DNA from: Oikopleura dioica
Lineage: Eukaryota > Chordata > Appendicularia > Copelata > Oikopleuridae
Assembly: GCA_907165135.1 (NCBI GenBank)
Contig: OU015567.1
Coordinates: forward strand, 8,871,001 to 8,935,000
Direction of reading: 5' to 3'
DNA: 64,000 nt
Shown here: one piece after another, positions 22,738-31,290 of the stretch
Layout of the letters: each line of letters starts with the position of its first letter
Position numbering within the stretch: the first letter of the stretch is position 1
Program-made: the position numbers and the translations under genes
Notes under the pieces: model-generated
Told to the model about the DNA's origin: nothing
Databases searched by the model: none
What the model saw: only the letters and a program-made list of their open reading frames with translations

Positions 22738-23039
22738 TGCTAGCTTCGAAGACTCCCGCGTTGCCGTTTATGCATTGAGATTCGAGCGGGGGCGGCGCTC
22801 GCCGCTCGCGCTCCATAAAAGCTCAGAACGCCCGGGCGCTAACTCACTCCCGAGTAGGTCCGGGGCACGAAAATATACTTTGATTTTATTGTCCGCCAAG
22901 TTCACCGTCCCCGGAATAAAATAGATACAGAGAACTCTTCTCGACTCCTTCTTCAGCAGGCAGTAGCTTAGTTCAGTGAGGCGTAGTAAACTAGCCGAGC
23001 AATGCATCTTGGGGCTGCAAGGGTTGTTCGGAGCTAGTA
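22738..23039 (+). repeat. 5' LTR
   Basis: Begins TGCTAGCTTCG and ends GGAGCTAGTA, with inverted-looking ends (TGCTAGC/GCTAGTA) and a TG...TA rather than TG...CA boundary. It contains a TATA-like ccataaaagc near 22813 and an AATAAA at about 22915, suitable for promoter and polyadenylation functions. A 79-codon antisense ORF inside it occurs identically in the 3' LTR and is taken as chance. Confidence 0.93.
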
Positions 23040-23040
23040 T

Positions 23041-23058
23041 TGGTGTCAGATTTGTCCT
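23041..23058 (+). promoter_or_regulatory. tRNA primer-binding site
   Basis: TGGTGTCAGATTTGTCC follows the 5' LTR after a single T. TGG is the complement of the CCA end of a tRNA, as expected for minus-strand priming. The tRNA species was not identified. Confidence 0.65.
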
Positions 23059-23756
23059 TGACTTATTGACTCCTTAGATTGGCTATCCTAAGCGAGTCAA
23101 AGTGGCTCTCCCAGCAAAAGTACGCTGTATTTTTGCTCGGATGGCCGCGGAAACTTTGTTTATCATAATTATAGTTACCCACTGGTCTAAGAAATCAAAG
23201 ACTCAGGATTAGGGAGCAGACGCGCAGAATAAGACTTATTCTGCGAGTACTGTGACGATCCGGCAGCAAAGTAAGTACAGTTGCTAGGATTACAAAACCA
23301 CTGTCGTCGATGCGCGAACCAATCACGGCGCGAGTAGCCCCGTGCCACGTCACCAGTGCACAGTGGCGACCCAACGGTCGCGCGCGAACCCGCTTGCGGG
23401 TGGGCAGCCTAACTGCCACGCAGTGCAAAAATTTAAAAATATTTTTCGCGCGGGCGATGTAGACCTTAGGCGAAATACTAGTTTTAGGTCCATCGAGGGC
23501 ACAACTCCAGTCGACATACAGTTGTAGCCCCTGGCCCCCAACAGAATTTTACGATAAATCAGTGAATTCTAAGCGCGCTCAAAGTCTGAAAATTCCTTTC
23601 GACTTAGAAATTTATTTTCAAATTAATTTTTCCTTCAAAATAATTTACACACGTCGCGGGTAGCTGGTCATAGTTTTTCTAGTGGTCTTCTTCGGTGAAT
23701 TTATTTAAGGACAGTAATTTTTCATGCCCTTACAGAGCCAACTTCCATTCATTCAT

Positions 23757-24087
23757 CATGACTGGAGCTAACTACGCATCATGGGATATGCAGACGCTTA
23801 CCATGGAATATAAACTTCGTGAACAACTTATTAAGAGCTACGAAGAGAGGCCTCCTGAGGATGACGAACATAAGAAAAAGTTCGAAAAAGCCAAGAAAGA
23901 TGAGGCCACTCTGAGAAAAGAATTGCTCAAAAGGGCGATGAGTGGTCAGGTCGCATCCTCTCAGCCCTCTGGGGGAGCGAAGCGAATTTTTACATCGATT
24001 CCCAGATTCTCACTAGTCATATGTCGAAGTTGGGCCGATTCACCGGTAGCAACAGCGAACAAACAGCGGCTTTTACCGCAAAAGTGA
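23757..24087 (+). CDS. Gag-region ORF, N-terminal part, different frame from main gag
   Basis: The ORF starts MTGANYASWDMQTLTMEYKL and continues with a charged helical stretch rich in Lys/Glu (RPPEDDEHKKKFEKAKKDE). NYxxW near the start is common at the beginning of retrotransposon Gag. It overlaps the start of the main gag ORF, which lies in the -1 frame and is open upstream of its first ATG from about 23961. The two could be joined by -1 frameshifting near the G5 run at 23971-23975, or a mutation may have split one Gag. Domain identity beyond Gag-like composition is not established. Confidence 0.5.
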
Positions 24088-25133
24088 AAGGGATCATTGA
24101 CGCCTGTCCATCATTTACCTGGAAGAGGATCTACGGTGCCATAAAGGCAAACATCAGCCAGAATGTTCTAAAAACATTAGAAGCTTCGGATGTCAAGGAT
24201 TTTAAGACCTTCGAATCGGTTCTCAAAGAGCACTATGGCATACTTTCAAACACGTATCAACAGCTGGAAGACTGGCTTACCAAGTGTAAGCCAATCGGCC
24301 AGTCGTTCACGCATCATCAGTCAGAAACGGCTCAGGCCTTAGAGCCAATAATAGATTCATTCGAGAAAGAGTTGATTAAACTCAAAGAGGAAGCTGGAGT
24401 TAAAAACTACCAGCCTACCTTCCGCGACGGATTCTCCGCTCTCAGGATCCTGAAAGTGTTGCAAGCCGTTCGCCAGGATTGCGACCAGACATATTCAGCG
24501 ATCGTGATTGAGCTCAAAGGGTTCAAGACTGCTGAACAGATTGCGCAGCGCGCTACAAGCCTCTCTGTTCAGACAGCATTCAAATCGGTTAATACTGCCG
24601 AAGGGGGTGATGCGGCTTCTTCCAAGAAAAAGCGCAATAATCACCGCAATAAAAATAAAAATGATAAAAAGGATGAGATGAGCGGTGACGATCGCCAGTC
24701 CCAACCTCACAATAGTAACAATAACCGCGGACGTGGGGGTCATCGCGGTGGATCCTCCCGGGGCGGCCACAGCGGCCGTGATTCCAACGTCCAAGGCGGC
24801 TCTTATCACAACCACGGGGCGGGCCGCTCTAACGAGGGTCGCTCTAATGGTGGTCAACGAGGTGGTTCTCGAGGCGGTCAAGGGGGTCACCGTGGCCGCC
24901 ACTGGACACCAAGCATCAGGTCAGATGGTGTCTACGGTGGATCCAACAGCAATGCCAATGCCACCTTCACCGACTACGAGTACCAGCCATTGGGATCTTA
25001 TAACCATGAGCAAGATACTGCACCAACTGGTGATTACTACCAGAGTAGCCAGGCTTACTACGGCAATGATGGCTATAACTATCATTCGTACAATGGATCC
25101 TATTCTACCTTCGGTGCCAGTCCAAAAAACTAG
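24021..25133 (+). CDS. gag: Gag polyprotein of the Ty3/gypsy element
   Basis: 370 codons. The N-terminal 200 residues are helical and charged with retrotransposon-gag character (FTWKRIYGAIKANIS, HYGILSNTYQQLEDWLTKCKPIGQSF). The C-terminal half is low-complexity: a Lys/Asn-rich basic patch, then repeated RGG/GGHRGG boxes, then a Tyr/Gly/Ser-rich tail. No CCHC zinc knuckle is seen, so RNA binding probably relies on RGG boxes. It ends at TAG 25131-25133 directly after a slippery heptamer leading into pol. Confidence 0.8.
   Translation: MSKLGRFTGSNSEQTAAFTAKVKGIIDACPSFTWKRIYGAIKANISQNVLKTLEASDVKDFKTFESVLKEHYGILSNTYQQLEDWLTKCKPIGQSFTHHQSETAQALEPIIDSFEKELIKLKEEAGVKNYQPTFRDGFSALRILKVLQAVRQDCDQTYSAIVIELKGFKTAEQIAQRATSLSVQTAFKSVNTAEGGDAASSKKKRNNHRNKNKNDKKDEMSGDDRQSQPHNSNNNRGRGGHRGGSSRGGHSGRDSNVQGGSYHNHGAGRSNEGRSNGGQRGGSRGGQGGHRGRHWTPSIRSDGVYGGSNSNANATFTDYEYQPLGSYNHEQDTAPTGDYYQSSQAYYGNDGYNYHSYNGSYSTFGASPKN
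25124..25130 (+). promoter_or_regulatory. Probable -1 ribosomal frameshift site (A AAA AAC)
   Basis: The heptamer AAAAAAC is in the correct register (A AAA AAC) relative to the gag frame and is followed at once by the gag stop TAG. The -1 frame is open through this point and runs without a stop into pol (LGESDIVDDFVGHVNPQ...). This is the classic arrangement for Gag-Pol fusion by -1 frameshifting. A downstream pseudoknot was not verified. Confidence 0.75.
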
Positions 25134-25168
25134 GTGAGTCCGACATTGTTGATGACTTTGTCGGACAC

Positions 25169-28100
25169 GTGAATCCTCAATTCAAACAATACTACCCAGC
25201 CAATTCCGGTCCGATGTACGTCCCCGTTTATTTTTCTGAGCATCCACGATTAATAATTAAAGCACTTGTCGATTCCGGAAGCTTTGCTACACTAATCAGT
25301 ATAAGACTTGTACGTGATTTAAAATTGACCATGTTTGCAACTACTCAGACAGTAAGAGGCATCGGTGGTGTTCAATCCAGAGCCCTTGGCAGAGTTGAAA
25401 CTGACATCAGGGTCGGTCAAAGTTATTGGCCGAAAGTGGAAATGTTTGTCCTTCCCGAGAATTGTATCAGTATTCCCTGTATACTTGGCCGAAGGCCCTT
25501 GAACGAGCGTTGCTTAGAAATCAACCAGGATCTCCAGAATCGAACGATCACTCTGCGCTCGCAGGGCAATCAGATTTCTAGAATTCCGTATATCAATGAT
25601 CCGAGAACTGAATGTTTGAAGGGACCCGGTGAGACTCATGTGGCTCTCGATTCAATGAATGCGACAGAGCTTGTGGAGCTTGTTCTGAAGGAACTTGGAG
25701 CCACAATCAATGTTGAAAACATCGAAGAGGCGCGCGCGGTCGCTATCATTCTGCTCAAACGCCGAGGAGCTTTCAAAACTCCCGATAAGCCAATTGGCAC
25801 GTACAAGGCTTATGAAGCAGAGATAAACACAATTCCCGGTAAGTCAAAGCACGTTCCCCAGTTCAAGGTGGCTGAGCGCCATATCGTTCCCATTAACAAC
25901 CAGATTACTAAGCTCAAGAAAATCAAGGTTCTCGTGCCTTCCGACAATAGTTGTGGATGGAATACTCCCCTTGGGGGCGTTCCAAAACCAGATGGTGGCA
26001 CTAGATTGATCCTTAACTTGAACTTAACCGTTAACCCCTTGTTGCAAAATTCAGACACTTTCGCGATTCCTAACATAGACGCTTCCATGGAGTTGCCGCT
26101 AGGCATACGCTATTTTGGCGTTATGGATATCGCAAATGGGTACTGGAATATAAAGGTCAAGGAGTCAGACCAGGTCAAACTTAGCATTTTTTGGAACGAT
26201 GAATGTCTTAAATTTACACGATTACCCTTTGGCTTGAAGAGCTCGGGGCACTTATTTGTCCGAGCTATCACCCACGCCCTGAAGGGCATGAAGTACAGGG
26301 AGAACGTGAAAATTTTCGTTGATGACTGTCTCGTGTTTGCGAGGGATTTTTCAACCTATTGTGCCGCACTCGCGGAGCTGCTGGAAAAAATCGAGGAATA
26401 CGGATTTGTCGTTGGAGGATCCAAGACAAAATTGTTATTTCCGGAAAATAAGTGGCTGGGCAGAATTGTTGACTCTAATGGCATGCGAAGCGATCCTAGT
26501 AACGTAGAGGCCATTGCCAAAATGCAGCCGCCTAAAACGTACAAAGATCTACAATCGTTGATCGGGTTACTGAATTGGTGCAGATCCTTTGCTTCAATCA
26601 AGCCCGGTGACACTGTCGGTAGTGCGAGCTTCTCCCACATCGTCAAAGACATCACCGAGCTCCTCAAGGTTAACAAGCCTAAACAGAAACTAGTCTGGTC
26701 TCCGAGGGCAAACAAGGCCTTTAATAATGTCAAAGCTAAACTTTCCTCCGATTCCATGATTTGGTTCCCCGATTATTCAAAGCCATTTATGCTCGTTACT
26801 GATGCTAGCGCAGCAGCCGCTGGATGGTGTTTGATGCAAAAAGTGGACGGTCGCGATCGGCTCATTCGAGTCGGGTCGCGCACCTTTACTGAGACTCAGT
26901 CAAGATATTCGGCCACAGAGCGTGAAGCTAACGCCATTATTATGGCAGTAAGTGACTGTAGAGTTTACCTTCTTGGCCGGAATTTTGTACTTAAAACGGA
27001 TCATAAAGCCCTAACCTTCATCGATTCCAAGATAGCCAAAAATGACAAATTGATCCGTTGGTGGAATTTACTAAGCGAATACAATTTCACTTGCGTATAC
27101 ATCGAAGGCGCCTGTAACACAGTGGCTGACTATTTCTCGCGCCCACCGGGCGTCGATATGTCCCGCCCAACTTACAAGGGTGAAAATGAGCCAGCTGGAA
27201 AATTTCACAAGTTCCACGCGTTCGATATTTACGTCCCATCTTGGTGTAAAATCGATGAAGTGCCCAAAATCGAATTCAACAGTGATGATCTTACCACAAG
27301 CGACAACGTCGTCGCCCACGTGTGCCATAAGGTCCCCACTGAAAAAGGTATTTTTGAGCGTATGTCCATCACCAGCGAACAAGCTCAGAACGAAGCGTGT
27401 CGCGCGGCGATAGACGCTCTGACTAATGACAGTACTATGAGATACGATAGACATTGCGAAGAAGCTGGTTATCTGTGGCGTCATTTCAATTCTCTATCTA
27501 TCTGCGAAAAGACCGGCGCCTTGCTGGTTAAGAGTAAAATTTACGTTCCGAGTACGCTGCGTCCGAGAATATTGATGGATTTCCATGATTATCGAAATCA
27601 CAGCGGCGCCGAGCGCATGAGGGACAATATGAGTCACCTGACTTGGCCCAATATGTCTGATGATATTAGTGCATATTGCAGGTCCTGCATTTGTAGCCAC
27701 TCAAAAGGGGGTCGTGGACACCATTTGGACCCTGGGTTCTTACCGACCGAGAAAGGCAAATTTCCGTTCCAACTTGTTTATGTAGACTTTATCGAGCTCC
27801 CTGTCTCTCGCGGAGGGCTTCGTTATTGTTGCACTATGGTAGATTCGTTTTCAAAATACTTGATCGCCGTTCCGACTCGTCGAGCGCGAGCAGTTGACGC
27901 TTGCCAGGCGATAACGGAGCATTTGCTCGATCATTACCCTCATCCCGAAGTCATTTCGAGTGATAGGGGCACTCATTTCACCAGTTCATTGAATGCCACT
28001 TTCAGCGCAATGAACGGCTTGAAATGGCGTCACCATATCGCATTTAGACCTCAGGCGTGTGCACTCCTAGAAAGTAGGCATCGTGAGTTGAAGAATGTCA

Positions 28101-29071
28101 TTTTTATCGTTACTAACTCCTCCAACCTCGATTGGCCTAGTGTCATACAACGCGTCGTTTACATAATGAACGCCTCGAAAAATGCATCTACAAAAACTGC
28201 TCCGTTTGAAGTTGTTTTTGGTAGACCCGCAAAGTTAAGCGCTTTTGACAAGGACTTTGACCCGCCATCTGGTGAAAACATTCCTGAGTTTTTACGTAAC
28301 AGAGCGCGCGTCACTGATCTTCTCTTCAAAAAGATAAAAATTTGTCAGAAGATGGCCGACGATGTGGTCCGCTGGGGCCGGCCTCGTCATCACCCAGAAA
28401 TCCTCGAGCCAGGAGATGAAGTATTTCTCAAGCGAGAGCACTCAGCCGTCGCTAAGTCAAAGCATTTGAAATGGCTCGGTCCTTACGTAGTTGTCCGAAG
28501 TAACGGACATATCGTACAACTCAGCGATCAGGCCGGTCACCTTGACTGGTTCCACAGATCGGATATTCTCAAGAAAGTTCCGCGCCCTCCTAGGTTAGGA
28601 GCGGTGCCGTACTTCCCTTGCATGAGAGTACCTCTGCCCCAAACGTTACCGACGCCACCAGTCACGCAAAAACCGCTGATTGATAGCGCCCCTGACAATG
28701 TAACTACTCTTCCTGAGCTCAGAAATAGCGAAAATCCGATTTCCGAGGCGAATCGCCCTGAGGCAAGTGCTGGCGAAAATTTGACCCCTGGCGAGAGCCC
28801 GATTGGGTGCTCGCCTGGACCGTCAAACGACAATAATCTAAATCCGCAGAGTTCTGGCAATGCTAGAAGCTCTACATCTAGAAAACGTAAATCACCTAGT
28901 GAGCCCTCAACAGATTCAAAGAAACCAAAAAGTTGGCCCGACTCGCGCTGCGAGAGAGCCTCCACTAGATCACAGTCGGCAAAAGCAGCAGAAATGCTAC
29001 GTGAGGATGAAATTTATGCTCAGCAGCTCCAAGATGCTGAGCGAAGAAGGTCGTCAAGAAAGCCACTGTAA
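25169..29071 (+). CDS. pol: Pol polyprotein of the Ty3/gypsy element
   Basis: 1,300 codons, intact; the frame is open upstream to the frameshift site at 25124, so the real product is probably a Gag-Pol fusion. Counting residues from 25169: aspartic protease with LVDSGSFATLI (about 33-43); reverse transcriptase with GTRLILNLN, LPFGLKSSGHLF and catalytic FVDD (about 383, in place of YVDD); RNase H with LVTDASAAAAGW (about 540) and FVLKTDHKAL; integrase with an HHCC zinc region (about 807-850), DDE residues in VYVDFIEL, SSDRGTHFT and LLESRHRE, and a GPY/F module (WLGPYVVVRSN). A Pro/Ser-rich tail ends in basic sequence. Absence of stops or frameshifts suggests a recently active copy. Confidence 0.95.
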   Translation: MNPQFKQYYPANSGPMYVPVYFSEHPRLIIKALVDSGSFATLISIRLVRDLKLTMFATTQTVRGIGGVQSRALGRVETDIRVGQSYWPKVEMFVLPENCISIPCILGRRPLNERCLEINQDLQNRTITLRSQGNQISRIPYINDPRTECLKGPGETHVALDSMNATELVELVLKELGATINVENIEEARAVAIILLKRRGAFKTPDKPIGTYKAYEAEINTIPGKSKHVPQFKVAERHIVPINNQITKLKKIKVLVPSDNSCGWNTPLGGVPKPDGGTRLILNLNLTVNPLLQNSDTFAIPNIDASMELPLGIRYFGVMDIANGYWNIKVKESDQVKLSIFWNDECLKFTRLPFGLKSSGHLFVRAITHALKGMKYRENVKIFVDDCLVFARDFSTYCAALAELLEKIEEYGFVVGGSKTKLLFPENKWLGRIVDSNGMRSDPSNVEAIAKMQPPKTYKDLQSLIGLLNWCRSFASIKPGDTVGSASFSHIVKDITELLKVNKPKQKLVWSPRANKAFNNVKAKLSSDSMIWFPDYSKPFMLVTDASAAAAGWCLMQKVDGRDRLIRVGSRTFTETQSRYSATEREANAIIMAVSDCRVYLLGRNFVLKTDHKALTFIDSKIAKNDKLIRWWNLLSEYNFTCVYIEGACNTVADYFSRPPGVDMSRPTYKGENEPAGKFHKFHAFDIYVPSWCKIDEVPKIEFNSDDLTTSDNVVAHVCHKVPTEKGIFERMSITSEQAQNEACRAAIDALTNDSTMRYDRHCEEAGYLWRHFNSLSICEKTGALLVKSKIYVPSTLRPRILMDFHDYRNHSGAERMRDNMSHLTWPNMSDDISAYCRSCICSHSKGGRGHHLDPGFLPTEKGKFPFQLVYVDFIELPVSRGGLRYCCTMVDSFSKYLIAVPTRRARAVDACQAITEHLLDHYPHPEVISSDRGTHFTSSLNATFSAMNGLKWRHHIAFRPQACALLESRHRELKNVIFIVTNSSNLDWPSVIQRVVYIMNASKNASTKTAPFEVVFGRPAKLSAFDKDFDPPSGENIPEFLRNRARVTDLLFKKIKICQKMADDVVRWGRPRHHPEILEPGDEVFLKREHSAVAKSKHLKWLGPYVVVRSNGHIVQLSDQAGHLDWFHRSDILKKVPRPPRLGAVPYFPCMRVPLPQTLPTPPVTQKPLIDSAPDNVTTLPELRNSENPISEANRPEASAGENLTPGESPIGCSPGPSNDNNLNPQSSGNARSSTSRKRKSPSEPSTDSKKPKSWPDSRCERASTRSQSAKAAEMLREDEIYAQQLQDAERRRSSRKPL

Positions 29072-29235
29072 AATAATTTTTCTGTATTTTAGTCGATTAA
29101 AGTGTACCCTCCTGTTTAGGGGTAGTACTATGATAAACAGTTGGATAAACTTTGTGCTTTTTATACAGTGATTTTACATGTACTGTACATTCAGCTCATC
29201 GTGCTTACCGTGTAACTTAACATCTGTTCAGTTAG

Positions 29236-30475
29236 ATGGTTCGTATCTCGGAAATGACCGACGCGCTCGACGTCGGCCTCGACTGCGACACGATGGAACT
29301 CGACACTGGTTCATTGATGAACCCCACTATGTCCTCGGAGGCCGAATCGAACGAAAGTCCGGAGCAGGGGGTCTCAGAAAACCCTGAGCTCGCTGATTCA
29401 GGTATTTCTAGCCCTCCGAAGGTTCCTCCACTAAAAATCCCTTAGCACCTGAGGCGCCCGCGGTTGCGGCTTCCTCAGCGTCAGATCCGGCCGCGGCGTC
29501 GACTTCTGCGCCGTTGGCCCCGACAAACGCAGTGGCCACTGCTTCCCAGACTCACCAAACATTGCACCCACCGCGCGACTGGGAGGACTTGTGGAGTAAC
29601 CTCGATGGACGAGAGTTCGAACTCTCCATCTACTCCGATAACGCCGCGGTGGGCAAAAACTGCTCAACGAGCTCATCTCCAAGTCCAAGCAGCAAGGCAA
29701 AGTGCTGGTCATCAATGACGTGGTCCAGCGGACTCAAGGTGGAGTCGACCGTGTCAAGTACCTCCAGCAGATATTGCTCTCTGAGCTCGCCGAGCACTCT
29801 GACCGGTTACACTTAGCCGAATTTCGGGACGGTCCGGCAATGAAAAGCATCGTTGCCCTCGCTCAAACATTGTTTGCGAGTGGTTCCAAGTACGCCGAAG
29901 TCGCCCACTTCATTGTGAAGTCGAACTTGGAAACAGCGAAAAATCGCCAGAATAAATACCGTGCCGGACCGCCGCCAACACCGGTTATCACTGTCTCAGA
30001 CTCCCCACCAGCTCCTCGGATCGTTTCAATGAGAAACAATTTGTTGGCGTCGCCAACGGTCGCTCCTGCATCTGCCGCGGTTGCGGTGGGTGCTGGAGTA
30101 GCGCCAACCACATTGGCAACTGTCACTGGGGCAGACTGGCCCGCTCCCTCATCGGCACCAGCCGGTTGGGGTGCCCCATCGACATCCACAACTCCCTGGC
30201 CCGTGCCGGTTACCACATCAGGCTTGGTAGCCCCGCCGCGGCCAGCTACTCCCATCCAGGCCCAGGGTGTCCCACTTCAGCGTCAAAATGAATTACTCCG
30301 TGCTCAAGTGGACGCCTTGATTAGTACGATCAATGCTTACACCGAGGACGCCAGTGCTCCGCAAAATGGCAACCGGAGCGACCGTGGATCTGCTCGAGGC
30401 CGAGGACGTGGCCGAGGCCAGCGCCGAAATCAACGAGGCCCATATGTACGAGGCTCCTTCCGTGGCCGCTACTGA
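29236..30475 (+). CDS. Third ORF of the retrotransposon, RGG-tailed, broken into frames
   Basis: Coding-like sequence runs from MVRISEMTDALDVGLD (29236, frame 1) through an Ala/Pro/Ser-rich part and PPRDWEDLWSNLDG (frame 0) to a long frame-2 stretch from about 29660 to 30475 (NELISKSKQQG..., VINDVVQRTQGGVDRVKYLQQ...). The last ends in RGRGRGRGQRRNQRG and RGSFRGRY. No signal peptide or membrane span, so it does not look like Env. The RGG tail resembles that of the element's own Gag, so it may be a second nucleic-acid-binding protein. Two frame changes are needed, near 29410-29440 and near the A5 run at 29655-29659. They may be mutations, frameshifting or splicing. Confidence 0.5.
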
Positions 30476-30622
30476 GCCGTCATCGCAGCTGCCTTCACCT
30501 AGTCCCTGCCAAATTTCACCTCGATTGCCTAGATCTTCACGAAGCGCTGCCATTTTTCACCTGCCCTGCTAAATTTACACTGTCGCTGCTAGTAATTCCC
30601 GCCGAATTCGATGCAAGGGGGT

Positions 30623-30924
30623 TGCTAGCTTCGAAGACTCCCGCGTTGCCGTTTATGCATTGAGATTCGAGCGGGGGCGGCGCTCGCCGCTCGCGCTCCA
30701 TAAAAGCTCAGAACGCCCGGGCGCTAACTCACTCCCGAGTAGGTCCGGGGCACGAAAATATACTTTGATTTTATTGTCCGCCAAGTTCACCGTCCCCGGA
30801 ATAAAATAGATACAGAGAACTCTTCTCGACTCCTTCTTCAGCAGGCAGTAGCTTAGTTCAGTGAGGCGTAGTAAACTAGCCGAGCAATGCATCTTGGGGC
30901 TGCAAGGGTTGTTCGGAGCTAGTA
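30623..30924 (+). repeat. 3' LTR
   Basis: Same length (302 bp) as, and apparently identical to, the 5' LTR. It is preceded by a short purine run (gcaaggggg, about 30613-30621) that can serve as the polypurine tract. It is followed by the GAAA target duplication and then the rest of the LITAF exon. Confidence 0.93.
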
Positions 30925-31290
30925 GAAAAATCTGAGCTTGGCGAGGAGCCTCAAATTTGCGTCTGTCCTCATTGCAAGTATCAGGTGAGCAGAATCGATA
31001 ACCGGATGATGAGCAAGGTCGATTTTAGGGCTATTCCTTTGTCGAAAGAGACCCTGGTTGCTGCATCTTTCTGATGTGTACTGGCTGCGTCTGCATGGGC
31101 TGCGTCGCTGGTTGCTGTCTCATGCCCTGCGTTGTTACTGATTTCAAGGATGTCACTCATTACTGTGTCAACTGTGGCTTGAAGATCGGAACACATCCGA
31201 TTTTCTTCTGTTGAAATTCTGATTCAATACACTTTTCTTAAAATAATTCTTTGCAAAATTGTCTTTTATCGAATTTTCTTTAGAAAAATC

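Larger units (their letters stand above)
22738..30924 (+). mobile_element. Complete Ty3/gypsy LTR retrotransposon, 8,187 bp
   Basis: Two 302-bp LTRs flank a primer-binding site, a gag region, a 1,300-codon pol (PR-RT-RNaseH-IN order, hence Ty3/gypsy), a third ORF and a short purine tract. The target-site duplication is GAAA (22734-22737 and 30925-30928). No difference between the LTRs was noticed by eye, so insertion looks very recent. About 700 bp between the PBS and the first gag-type ATG is non-coding leader with no recognised gene. Appendicularian Ty3/gypsy elements are known as Tor elements; membership is inferred, not searched. Same transcriptional orientation as the host LITAF gene. 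Confidence 0.95.
22593..31214 (+). pseudogene. LITAF-like gene 6, split by a retrotransposon
   Basis: The 5' part (22593-22737, from MSSLDAEGQTKIAEEQ to GTNE) is cut by the LTR element at 22738-30924. The 3' part resumes at 30925: SELGEEPQICVCPHCKYQ to 30984, then after a 44-nt GT-AG intron a second exon 31029-31214 with CIFLMCTGCVCMGCVAGCCLMPCVVTDFKDVTHYCVNCGLKIGTH. Omitting the element with one copy of the 4-bp duplication gives an uninterrupted frame of about 128 aa with all LITAF zinc ligands, so the gene was probably intact just before insertion. As it stands, translation from the first ATG runs into the LTR and stops (the ORF ends near 22778). Only a splice across 8 kb could rescue it. 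Confidence 0.85.

Noticed and set aside
22768-23007. 79-codon antisense ORF present identically in both LTRs
   Set aside because: Identity simply follows from LTR duplication; no domain, and the GC-rich part explains its openness.
29236-30475. Env glycoprotein of the retrotransposon
   Set aside because: No signal peptide, membrane span, Cys pattern or furin site; the tail is RGG-rich instead.
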